In this document: positions 8,157-14,847 of the stretch, piece after piece | How the letters are laid out: the number at the start of each line of letters is the position of its first letter | Position numbering within the stretch: the stretch's first letter is position 1 | NCBI GenBank assembly: GCA_913061185.1 | Contig: CAJXTI010000044.1 | Span: 1-32,537 of the forward strand | Origin: an uncultured Oceanobacter sp. | GTDB taxonomy: Bacteria; Pseudomonadota; Gammaproteobacteria; Pseudomonadales; Oceanobacteraceae | Direction of reading: 5' to 3' | Length of the DNA: 32,537 nt | Program-made: the position numbers and the translations under genes | The notes under the pieces: model-generated | Databases searched by the model: none | What the model was told of the DNA's origin: nothing | What the model saw: only the letters and a program-made list of their open reading frames with translations

Positions 8157-8954
8157 TTATAGTTGCTTGCCAAAGCCACCGGAGACATCCAGCGTAGACC
8201 CGGTGGTGTACGAGGCTAATGGTGAAGCCAGAAACACCAGTGCTCGTGCTGGCTCTTCAGGACGTCCGAGGCGGGCCATCGGAATGCCACGCTGACTGGC
8301 AATGCCTGCGGTCCACTCTTCCCAGCTACTGTTCTGATCGAAGCGTTCCTGATAACGACGACGCCATTGTCCTGACTCCACCATACCGAGCAAAATTGAA
8401 TTTACCCTTACACCTTTGGCGGCATACTCATGGGCCAGGGTGTGGGTAAAATTAAGCAAGGCGGCACGCGCTGCCGAAGTCGCCATCATGTGCGGCTCTG
8501 GCTGTTTGGCCAGCAAGGAGTTCACGTTGGTAATGGATCCGATATTCGAGGCCAGTAACTGGTCGATAAAGGCACGTACCGGGCGAATCACCCCAAAAAG
8601 CTTCAAGCCTGTTTCAGCCAGCCAATCCTCATCGCAGGTATTGGCAAAGTTGGACACCCGCCCCTGACCAGCGTTATTAATCAGGCAATCAGTGTTACCC
8701 AGTTCCACCGCGACAGCCGCCGCAAAGCGGTCCACTTCATCAGCGTTCAATACATCGCAACGACGAGCTATAAACTGGCCACCAGGAAAAGCCTCTTTGA
8801 TCGTTGTGACCGACGCTGCCAGACGATCAGCATCGCGGCCACACCAGGCCACTTTGGCCCCTTCTTGCAGCAGCAAACGAACGGTTTCAAGGCCGATGCC
8901 AGAGGAACCACCAGTAACCACCACAACACGGTCTTTCAGCATAAAACTCATCAT
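8157..8954 (-). CDS. Short-chain dehydrogenase/reductase with altered active site
   Basis: A 265-residue SDR-fold protein. The cofactor motif TGGSSGIG (14-21) and the NNAG motif are present. The catalytic positions are unusual: Ser 146 is kept, but the segment that should read YxxxK is TSAAR, so Tyr becomes Thr 159 and Lys becomes Arg 163, with Ser-to-Thr spacing exactly canonical. The protein may be a divergent SDR subfamily using other chemistry, or it may not be a redox enzyme. Its C-terminus (GSTLDVSGGFGKQL) is normal. The start codon overlaps the stop of the hydrolase gene (ATGA), implying translational coupling; AGGT lies 5 nt upstream. A dehydrogenation or dehydration step in the catabolic pathway is expected, substrate unknown. 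Confidence 0.85.
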   Translation of the reverse strand: MMSFMLKDRVVVVTGGSSGIGLETVRLLLQEGAKVAWCGRDADRLAASVTTIKEAFPGGQFIARRCDVLNADEVDRFAAAVAVELGNTDCLINNAGQGRVSNFANTCDEDWLAETGLKLFGVIRPVRAFIDQLLASNIGSITNVNSLLAKQPEPHMMATSAARAALLNFTHTLAHEYAAKGVRVNSILLGMVESGQWRRRYQERFDQNSSWEEWTAGIASQRGIPMARLGRPEEPARALVFLASPLASYTTGSTLDVSGGFGKQL

Positions 8955-9802
8955 GTACTACCTGTCTTGGCAGACCCTGTCGACATCCAGTCCATCAGGG
9001 TCTGATTAACCAAAGCGGCGGCCTCGATATAACAGGCGTGGCCAGCGGCGGGAATTTCAACAAATTCGGTGGCATCAAAGTCCTGGGCCAATTGACGGGC
9101 ACCTTGCGGGGGCGTGATGCCATCCATACCGCCGCAGATCACTCGCCGTACTGTCACATCCACCGGCAGATAGCTCCAGATATCGTCATGGGCCAATAAC
9201 CACGATGCGGCGCGAAAGCCTGGCAGCCGCAATTGCTTCATACTGTCGGCGACCAGTTCGACCTGTTCTGCAGTAGCACTGGCAGATAACAATGCGACGG
9301 CCCGGCGTGCGGCCAGGCCATCCGCTCCTAGTTGTTCGAGTACATCGGGACGCTGATGGTAAATACGCTCACGAGTGTCTGCGTCCGACTTGCCATACCC
9401 CTGAGCCGGACTGGCCAGCAATAAACCGTCCAGACGTCCGGGATAACGATGGGCAAACGCTGCCGCAATCATGGCTCCCAGAGAATGACCCACCAACCAA
9501 CAACGCTCCACGCCCAGTGCATCCAGCCAGTCAGCCAATCGCTCGGCGTAATCCATCGCCCCCGGCTGGCTGTCCGGCAGATCGGCACTGCGGCCATACC
9601 CTGGTGCATCCCAGGCCAGTACCCGGCAGTGCCGACCCAGGACATCCAGCTGTTGCACCCAGGAACCCGAGCCAGAGCTGATGCCATGCAGTAACACCAG
9701 CACCTGGTTACACTTCGCACTGCTTCCTTCGCGCCAGGTTTGTTGGCCGTCCGCCAGCAAGCAGGTACGCAGAGGAAAATGGTTGAGCATCCGGGTCAGC
9801 AT
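8951..9802 (-). CDS. Alpha/beta hydrolase (MhpC / enol-lactone hydrolase type)
   Basis: A 283-residue cytosolic alpha/beta-hydrolase. The triad is visible: Ser 107 in GHSLGA, Asp 227 in GGMDGITPP, and His 255 in AAGHACY; the oxyanion segment is LLHGISSGSG. Relatives cleave C-C bonds of ring-fission products (MhpC, BphD), open enol-lactones (PcaD) or deformylate (NicD). Here it sits between the cupin and the atypical SDR in a ring-degradation operon, so hydrolysis of a ring-opened intermediate is the natural role. There is a 16-bp gap to the cupin gene and a 4-bp overlap with the SDR gene. AGGTG precedes the first ATG. Confidence 0.88.
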   Translation of the reverse strand: MLTRMLNHFPLRTCLLADGQQTWREGSSAKCNQVLVLLHGISSGSGSWVQQLDVLGRHCRVLAWDAPGYGRSADLPDSQPGAMDYAERLADWLDALGVERCWLVGHSLGAMIAAAFAHRYPGRLDGLLLASPAQGYGKSDADTRERIYHQRPDVLEQLGADGLAARRAVALLSASATAEQVELVADSMKQLRLPGFRAASWLLAHDDIWSYLPVDVTVRRVICGGMDGITPPQGARQLAQDFDATEFVEIPAAGHACYIEAAALVNQTLMDWMSTGSAKTGST

Positions 9803-9818
9803 GTTTACACCTGTTTGC

Positions 9819-10346
9819 TTACATTTTTTCGCGTTTGATTTTGGCTAACGGATGATCTTCAGGATAGGTCGGAATCGTTGGCTTTGGCGTTCCCAACATT
9901 ACACACATCAGTGCATCTTCCTGGGTATCGTTGTACAGACCCCGGTAGATACCTGGCGGAATGGATACCAGATCTCGCTCATGCAGCACGGTTTCGCACT
10001 TTTCTCCATCCTGTTCCAGAAACAGGCGGATCGAGCCACGTAACATAAAGAAGACTTCTTCGACATCGTCATGCAGATGCAGCGGGCCTTCACATTGGGC
10101 GGGTAACAACATGGTCGAGAAGGTGAAATGTTCCGACGGGACGGTATTGGTGTCGCTGGTGACGCCCGCAGCACCAGTACCCATATAGCGCATCTGGGCG
10201 CGACGGTACTTAGGGTCGTAGTCGGCTTGAAACTTGAGCGCATTGAAGTCGTAATTGCGATCTTCCTTACGGGCAATTCGGCCAGCCATAAATTCTTCAA
10301 GACTTTTATCTTTTGGTTTGCTCCAGCTTTCGAAGGTCTCGGACAT
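9819..10346 (-). CDS. Cupin-domain protein
   Basis: A 175-residue single-domain cupin and the first gene of the cupin-to-aspA operon. Cupin motif 1 is GPLHLHDDVEEVFFMLRG (His 90, His 92, Glu 96 or 97), giving a likely metal site. Motif 2 is IPPGIYRGLYN, where the fourth ligand His is replaced by Arg 135, so any metal would have only three protein ligands. Candidate roles are a small dioxygenase, an isomerase or a lyase acting on a ring-fission product; none can be chosen from sequence. GAGGAAAA lies upstream of the ATG at good distance. A promoter with two operator copies lies 140-205 bp upstream. Confidence 0.85.
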   Translation of the reverse strand: MSETFESWSKPKDKSLEEFMAGRIARKEDRNYDFNALKFQADYDPKYRRAQMRYMGTGAAGVTSDTNTVPSEHFTFSTMLLPAQCEGPLHLHDDVEEVFFMLRGSIRLFLEQDGEKCETVLHERDLVSIPPGIYRGLYNDTQEDALMCVMLGTPKPTIPTYPEDHPLAKIKREKM

Positions 10347-10486
10347 GCTGTTTTCCTCAGGTTAATTCGCCATATGTCTGTGGGTGATGGCTCTGCCACC
10401 TGCTCTTCTGCCATACCCTTAGCGGCTTGTATCACGGGGTTTGAGATGCCTCCGCGAACCTTTTCTGACTTTTTCAGGCGACAATT

Positions 10487-10502
10487 GTTTTAGATTTGAA
10501 AC
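10487..10502 (+). promoter_or_regulatory. Putative IclR-family operator, site A
   Basis: The 16-mer GTTTTAGATTTGAAAC is a near-palindrome (GTTTt-N6-GAAAC) that matches the perfect copy in front of the porin at 13 of 16 positions. Its right half ATTTGAAAC is identical to that copy. It lies 19 bp (about two helical turns) from site B, on the downstream side of the predicted start site of the cupin operon. Confidence 0.6.
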
Positions 10503-10505
10503 ATT

Positions 10506-10521
10506 GGTCTTTATATGAAAC
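10506..10521 (+). promoter_or_regulatory. Putative IclR-family operator, site B
   Basis: GGTCTTTATATGAAAC shares the half-site ATATGAAAC with the copy at the ABC operon. It abuts the predicted -10 element of the cupin operon and covers the expected transcription start. Its left half is degenerate. Confidence 0.55.
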
Positions 10522-10550
10522 ATGCTAGGCAGATTTACCCACCCGGTCAA
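10522..10550 (-). promoter_or_regulatory. Sigma70-like promoter of the cupin-to-aspA operon
   Basis: On the minus strand TTGACC (10545-10550) and TAGCAT (10522-10527) are separated by exactly 17 bp. The start of transcription would fall near 10515, inside operator site B, an arrangement typical of repression by steric occlusion. Confidence 0.6.
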
Positions 10551-10621
10551 GGTGAAAACATGACCCGTACCAACGGCTTCGTCGCCTTTGTCGCTACCAG
10601 CAGCCGATAGCGACACGTTCG

Positions 10622-11593
10622 TTAGAGATCCAGTACCAACCTGTTCGATTTGCAGCCAGAAACGCAGATCATCATGGTGTTGTTGGCCGCTTTCTCTGCC
10701 TTGGTCAGCACACCGTCACGATGGTCAATGTCACCTTCCAGCACGGCCACTTCACAAGAACCGCACACTCCTTCCCGGCAGGAACAATCAACCGCAATAC
10801 CTGCACCTTCGAGCCGCTCCAGCAGAATATCGCCAGGGTTGATCTGTAAGGTTTGCCCGGAGCGGGCCAATTCAACCATATAGCAGCTGCGGGCATCTTC
10901 CGAGGCAGCAATATCAACCTGGGCGAATCGTTCAATATGTACGTTATGGTATGCCAGCCGTGCACACGAGGCTTCCAATGCCTCCAACATCGGCGTTGGG
11001 CCACAACCGTAGAAATGGGCTGAGATATCGCGTCCCTGCAGTAACTGTTCAAGGTTGGGAGGCGTCCCTTCTTCTTCATCAAAGCGGAAAGTGGCCGCCC
11101 CACCCAGCTCTTCAACCAATGTCTCAATTTCCTCAATAAATGCGGCTTCCTGACGGGTTCGGGCACAATAAATCAGCTCGGCAGAGCGCCCTTGCTGCAA
11201 CAGCTCGCGGAACATACACAGCACCGGTGTAATACCAATACCACCCGCTACCAGGACACTGTGGCCCGCATGAGTATGTAGCGGAAAATTATTGCGCGGT
11301 GTGCTTATTGGCAAACGCGTACCCACTCGGAGTTGTTTATGCACCCACTCCGAGCCTCCACGGCTCTTTTTGTCACGCAAAATACCGACAACATAGCGGT
11401 TATTGTCTGCCGCTGAGTTGTACAGTGAATAACTGCGCACCATGCCATTGGGCAAAAACAGATTGATATGTGAACCCGCCTCAAATGCAGGAAAATCCGC
11501 CATTCCAGGCTCTGGCCTCAACTCAATACTGATGATGCCTTCAGCCTCGTAGCGTATCTGGGACACCAGGGCGGTGAGAGTCTCATTGCTCAT
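10622..11593 (-). CDS. Rieske oxygenase reductase (phthalate dioxygenase reductase type)
   Basis: A 323-residue flavo-iron-sulfur reductase passing electrons from NADH to the Rieske oxygenase. Domain order is that of phthalate dioxygenase reductase or VanB: N-terminal FMN domain with RSYSLYNS (53-60), NADH domain with GGIGITPVLCM (117-127) and YGCGPTPM, then a C-terminal plant-type [2Fe-2S] ferredoxin with Cys 272, 277, 280 and 310 (C-x4-C-x2-C-x29-C). All cofactor residues are intact. It is the last gene of the ABC-to-reductase operon, 12 bp after the Rid gene, and is separated from its oxygenase partner only by that gene. GGAG precedes the ATG. Confidence 0.93.
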   Translation of the reverse strand: MSNETLTALVSQIRYEAEGIISIELRPEPGMADFPAFEAGSHINLFLPNGMVRSYSLYNSAADNNRYVVGILRDKKSRGGSEWVHKQLRVGTRLPISTPRNNFPLHTHAGHSVLVAGGIGITPVLCMFRELLQQGRSAELIYCARTRQEAAFIEEIETLVEELGGAATFRFDEEEGTPPNLEQLLQGRDISAHFYGCGPTPMLEALEASCARLAYHNVHIERFAQVDIAASEDARSCYMVELARSGQTLQINPGDILLERLEGAGIAVDCSCREGVCGSCEVAVLEGDIDHRDGVLTKAEKAANNTMMICVSGCKSNRLVLDL

Positions 11594-11605
11594 AATCCGG
11601 CTCCG

Positions 11606-12061
11606 TTAATCGGCCTGTTTGATCAGGGATCTAAGGTCTGCATCCAGGTGAATACCGGCTTCGATTTCCACACATAGCTCAGGAAACACCAACCCGGAAA
11701 CCTCAACCAGCGTTGAGGTCGGATAGACCGTTTGCCCAGCAAAAAAATCTTTGCGGGCACGGCCAATCGCCTCTTTGTCCGTGATCGCGGTAACGTACAC
11801 AGTCAGTCGATAGATATTACCAATATGACCACCTGCAGCTTCAGCCAAAGCCAGAATTTTGCCCAAGACCAGCAGCGTTTGCTGATAAGCATCCAGCGGT
11901 TCACCCGCTTCTGCTGCATTACGGGTGACAGGGTGGCCGGTCATTCCAGAGGTCACCAGTTCACGCCCCAATAACAGGGCGTTGGACCAACTGGCGGTTG
12001 CCAGCTCAGGGACATTGTCTGCCCAAACATGGGCTGCCAGATTATTCATCGCATTTATCAC
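11606..12061 (-). CDS. Rid-family protein lacking the RidA arginine
   Basis: A 151-residue YjgF/RidA-family protein. RidA enzymes hydrolyse enamines and imines; some relatives deaminate 2-aminomuconate in aminophenol and hydroxyanthranilate pathways. The C-terminal block YPTSTLVEVSGL ... VEIEA aligns with E. coli RidA FPARSCVEVARL ... IEIEA, but the catalytic Arg is Ser 116 here, so the classical RidA mechanism is not expected. GTG at 12059-12061 is taken as the start, with GGAA 9 nt upstream; an ATG four codons in lacks a ribosome site. Placed between the Rieske oxygenase and its reductase, it probably acts on a pathway intermediate, perhaps an amino- or hydroxymuconate. Confidence 0.85.
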   Translation of the reverse strand: MINAMNNLAAHVWADNVPELATASWSNALLLGRELVTSGMTGHPVTRNAAEAGEPLDAYQQTLLVLGKILALAEAAGGHIGNIYRLTVYVTAITDKEAIGRARKDFFAGQTVYPTSTLVEVSGLVFPELCVEIEAGIHLDADLRSLIKQAD

Positions 12062-12075
12062 TGTTTCGGTTTCCG

Positions 12076-13101
12076 TTACTGTTTGGCTTCCAGTTCCTGC
12101 CTGGCCAGGTTCTTCATATAACGACGCAGTCGAACCAGACCTAAATCGTGCTGATAGAGCATTTCACGCTGATTGGCATCGGGTTCCATGGCTTCCAAAG
12201 CAAGACGATCCTGCTCCAGTACATGCCAATGGCGTGCTTCCAGACGGTTTTTATAGAGAAAGCGCCAGGTATCTTTTTGCCAGCCATTCAGCGGACGACA
12301 ACGCCAATGGAAGACCGCTGCCAGTTGAGGGTTGAGCGGTACGTACATCCCGATAATATGAAAGTTACCGCCCGGACCACCGGTCTTGGGATATGGAATT
12401 TCCAGACGCTGCCAGAGCAGGTTGGTATCGGCAAATTCACTCCAGTCGAAGTTGACGCCACGCTGGCCATCTTTTTCGAAAATAAAGCCGTGTTCCGTAT
12501 CGCTGGTGACGAATTTTGCCTGGGTTTCCCCTTCCGACATGGAATGGGACATTTTGTGCAAGAAGGCACCGTGCATCGGATCCGCCACGTTATCCAGTAC
12601 ATAGCGGTAGTCCGCTTTCCATTCGCAATAACACAGGAAGCTGGAGTACTCGTCGGAGGTCAGCTGCTCTGGCAGGGTCAACTCAGGGGGTGTTTCCAAC
12701 TGTGGATCGGTGGCGTTGTAAAGGAAGATGACATCTGCCACTTCTTTGGCGTGAAAACGGCGCGTCGGGCTGCTGCCTTCAAGCTTGCACCCCGGACTAC
12801 CCGGTACCTTGCGCACTTTACCGCTACAGTCCACTTCTACACCGTGATACGGGCACTGCAGACGGTCACCGAGATTAACCCCTAACGACAATGGCGCACC
12901 ACGGTGTGGGCAGTGATCTTCTACCGCATGAGCCGTGCCATCGGTATCGCGCCATAGTGCAATCTTGTAGCCCAGAATACGGAGTGAAACCGGCTTTTCC
13001 TGGGTCAGCTGAGTGGCTGGCAAGACTGGATACCAACGATCCTTAATGCCTTGCTGAAGAATAGTTTCGACCGGATCGGCACTGGTTTGAATGATGTTCA
13101 T
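12076..13101 (-). CDS. Rieske non-heme iron oxygenase, alpha subunit
   Basis: A 341-residue oxygenase of the VanA / phthalate dioxygenase class, which work as homo-oligomers without a beta subunit. The N-terminal Rieske domain binds [2Fe-2S] through Cys 64, His 66, Cys 83 and His 86 (CPHRG ... CPYHG). The catalytic domain has DNVADPMHGAFLH with iron ligands His 177 and His 182 and a likely Asp in LEQDRLALEAM. Expected reaction: mono- or dihydroxylation, or O- or N-demethylation, of an aromatic or N-heteroaromatic acid. No ferredoxin gene is needed because the reductase gene downstream carries its own 2Fe-2S domain. GAGAGAAG precedes the start. Confidence 0.92.
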   Translation of the reverse strand: MNIIQTSADPVETILQQGIKDRWYPVLPATQLTQEKPVSLRILGYKIALWRDTDGTAHAVEDHCPHRGAPLSLGVNLGDRLQCPYHGVEVDCSGKVRKVPGSPGCKLEGSSPTRRFHAKEVADVIFLYNATDPQLETPPELTLPEQLTSDEYSSFLCYCEWKADYRYVLDNVADPMHGAFLHKMSHSMSEGETQAKFVTSDTEHGFIFEKDGQRGVNFDWSEFADTNLLWQRLEIPYPKTGGPGGNFHIIGMYVPLNPQLAAVFHWRCRPLNGWQKDTWRFLYKNRLEARHWHVLEQDRLALEAMEPDANQREMLYQHDLGLVRLRRYMKNLARQELEAKQ

Positions 13102-13128
13102 ACTTGCTTCTCTCTCTGCTATGCCGTG

Positions 13129-13350
13129 TTACTCGCCCAGCTTGCTCATCAGGGTTTTATAGGACTCTTCGGTCCACAGACCGGTTGCCGTCGGGCATGG
13201 CGGGCCAGCCATGTTGAGAAAGTCCACCAGCGCGGGCAGATCATGGATTTGTTCCCCGAAAGCACGCTCAATTGAATCGGCCAGCAGGTCTTCAAACGGG
13301 GTATTGTCACGGGTACGGGCCTGATGTGGCTCCAGATACGGTGCTTTCAT
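13129..13350 (-). CDS. Small protein, 73 aa, next to the Rieske oxygenase (possible recombinase-like HTH family)
   Basis: A small acidic protein with an excellent ribosome site (GGAGGACAGTAA before ATG) and a start directly abutting the stop of the 110-codon gene, so it is almost certainly translated. It is predicted to be helical and contains a conserved-looking tail (FLNMAGPPCPTATGLWTEESYKTL, given here only as a landmark at about residues 44-66). I recall similar small proteins beside Rieske oxygenases being labelled 'recombinase-like helix-turn-helix domain', and LigA-type subunits of extradiol enzymes are another loose resemblance. Neither assignment is proven. Co-translation with the oxygenase suggests an accessory or subunit role. 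Confidence 0.75.
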   Translation of the reverse strand: MKAPYLEPHQARTRDNTPFEDLLADSIERAFGEQIHDLPALVDFLNMAGPPCPTATGLWTEESYKTLMSKLGE

Positions 13351-13683
13351 TTACTGTCCTCCATTCTGTACACGTTCGCGGATCATTTCGCGCACTGGTA
13401 CAAAGTCATACGTCGGGTAACATTCGGTGCGAAAAACGCCCCAGGCGGAACGCTCCAGCTCTACATTGATTTTTGGCAACAAGGACGGTGGCAAGCGCAG
13501 TGTTACGATCTGTCCAAGCCCCATGGCAACCGTCCAGGAAACGATTTCCACGCCTTCCACAGGAAAGCGTTCCCACCAGTCCATTTTTTTCATATGGCTC
13601 TGGATCTCTTCCAGATTCTTCGACTGGTCATGCTTCAGCACCACCGTCAGCAACAGGGTGTCGTTCGTCTGTGCACTACTCAC
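13351..13683 (-). CDS. Unknown 110-aa protein of the catabolic operon
   Basis: I do not recognise a function. The gene starts with GTG overlapping the TGA of the flavin monooxygenase gene (GTGA), so translation is probably coupled. The predicted strand/helix order is beta (LLLTVVLKH), helix (NLEEIQSHMKKMDWWERF), two strands (VEIVSWTVAMG, GQIVTLRLP), helix (LLPKINVELERS), strand (FRTECYPTYDF). This is the ferredoxin-like pattern of dimeric alpha/beta-barrel proteins such as muconolactone isomerase, EthD or small monooxygenases. Several Trp, Tyr and His residues could line a pocket. A small isomerase, lactone-forming enzyme or accessory subunit is possible. Confidence 0.75.
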   Translation of the reverse strand: MSSAQTNDTLLLTVVLKHDQSKNLEEIQSHMKKMDWWERFPVEGVEIVSWTVAMGLGQIVTLRLPPSLLPKINVELERSAWGVFRTECYPTYDFVPVREMIRERVQNGGQ

Positions 13684-14837
13684 GCCGGGATCTCCTCAGA
13701 TTCGCCTTGCAGTGGGACAGTCCAGGCATCGTAGCCGTACACCCAGTCAGCACTGCCCGCATTTTTGAGCCACTGATTGGAGCGCGAGCCGACTTGAATC
13801 TGACGGGCACGATCCTGACGTACCGTCTGATACACATGCAGTGCCGCTTCCGCTTCGTCGCCGTTGGTGGCGTGTTCCAGCGTCCGCGCCAGTACAATGG
13901 CATCTTCAATCGCCTGACCCGCTCCCTGGGCCATAAACGGCATCATCGGATGGCAAGCATCGCCCAACAAAGCAATACGTCCCTTGCTCCAGCACTCCAA
14001 CGGATCCCGTTCGTACAGGGCGGTTTTCAGTACCTCGTCACACGCATCCAGCAAGTCCCGAGCCTGTGGATGGAAATGGGTATAGTGGCTACGCAACTCG
14101 TCGCAGTCTCCCGCACCCGTCCAGCTCTCTTCAGTCCAGCTGTCCTGGGCGGTCGTGGCAAAAATAAAGATGTCCTTACCCTGGTTCAGCGGGAAGGTCA
14201 CAATCTGACTTTCCGGGGTTTCACCCCACCATTTGGTGAAAGCCTGAATATCCGGAATATCTTGCAGCCGTTCGACGGGTACCACGGCACGGTAGGCAAC
14301 CACTCCGGTAAAGCGCGGCTGTTCTTCTCCAAACAAATGGGCACGCACGGCGGAGTGAATACCATCACCACCGAGCACAACATCCAGCGGATAACTCTGG
14401 CCTGCCGTGGTTTCCACCACAACACCATTAGTCTGTTCCTCAATACGATTGATGCGGGCGTTAAACACCACGTTACGACGATCAAACGCAGCGGCCAAAG
14501 CCGCCAGCAGGTCTGCACGATGAATGGTCAGCTGTGGTGCTCCATATTGGATCTCAGCGTCATTCGACATAGCCAGACGTGAGGTTTCTTCGCCGCTATC
14601 CCACATCCGGCTAATGCGATGGGTGGGGCGGGCGGCCGTTTTGCGAATGGCTTCATTCAGACCCAGACCATCCAGGGCCTTGACGGCATTTGGAGTCAGG
14701 TTAATGTCAGCACCAATCCGCAAATACGCTTTTGATTGTTCGAAAACAGTGACCTCATGGCCCATGCGCTGCAATGCGATAGCAGCGGTCAAACCACCAA
14801 TACCGCCACCTACCACACCAATTGATAATTTCGCCAT
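13680..14837 (-). CDS. FAD-dependent aromatic hydroxylase (NicC / salicylate hydroxylase-like)
   Basis: A 385-residue class A flavoprotein monooxygenase that inserts oxygen next to or in place of a ring substituent using NAD(P)H. Motifs: GGGIGG (10-15) for FAD, the DG motif GGDGIHSAVR (156-165), and GDACHPMMPFMAQGAGQAIEDA region (292 on) for the FAD ribityl chain. The C-terminus WVYGYD and internal KWW recall 6-hydroxynicotinate 3-monooxygenase NicC, a decarboxylating hydroxylase. However, the NicC catalytic His 47 aligns with Asn 46 and other active-site residues differ, so the substrate is probably not 6-hydroxynicotinate. AAGGAGT precedes the ATG. It lies 10 bp after the extradiol dioxygenase gene. 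Confidence 0.9.
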   Translation of the reverse strand: MAKLSIGVVGGGIGGLTAAIALQRMGHEVTVFEQSKAYLRIGADINLTPNAVKALDGLGLNEAIRKTAARPTHRISRMWDSGEETSRLAMSNDAEIQYGAPQLTIHRADLLAALAAAFDRRNVVFNARINRIEEQTNGVVVETTAGQSYPLDVVLGGDGIHSAVRAHLFGEEQPRFTGVVAYRAVVPVERLQDIPDIQAFTKWWGETPESQIVTFPLNQGKDIFIFATTAQDSWTEESWTGAGDCDELRSHYTHFHPQARDLLDACDEVLKTALYERDPLECWSKGRIALLGDACHPMMPFMAQGAGQAIEDAIVLARTLEHATNGDEAEAALHVYQTVRQDRARQIQVGSRSNQWLKNAGSADWVYGYDAWTVPLQGESEEIPA

Positions 14838-14847
14838 GGAATACTCC

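Larger units (their letters stand above)
10347..10621. other. Intergenic control region between the two catabolic operons
   Basis: A 275-bp gap with a probable promoter and paired operators for the cupin operon, and a hairpin just after the reductase gene (7-bp stem 10590-10596 / 10608-10614, no T-run). The leader from the predicted start site to the cupin ATG is about 170 nt long; I see no known riboswitch in it. Confidence 0.6.

Noticed and set aside
7346..8188. Longer aspartate dehydrogenase starting at 8188
   Set aside because: It would overlap the SDR gene by 32 bp and push the Rossmann glycine motif away from the N-terminus; the ATG at 8137 has its own GGGA site.
13473..14582. Long plus-strand open frame of 369 codons opposite the flavin monooxygenase gene
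   Set aside because: It is antisense to a well-supported enzyme with clear motifs, has no ribosome site and no family-like sequence; it follows from the codon usage of the true gene.
13680..14837. Naming the flavoprotein NicC and the island a nicotinate pathway
   Set aside because: Key NicC active-site residues are not conserved, and nicX, nicF, nicE and the nicotinate hydroxylase genes are absent.
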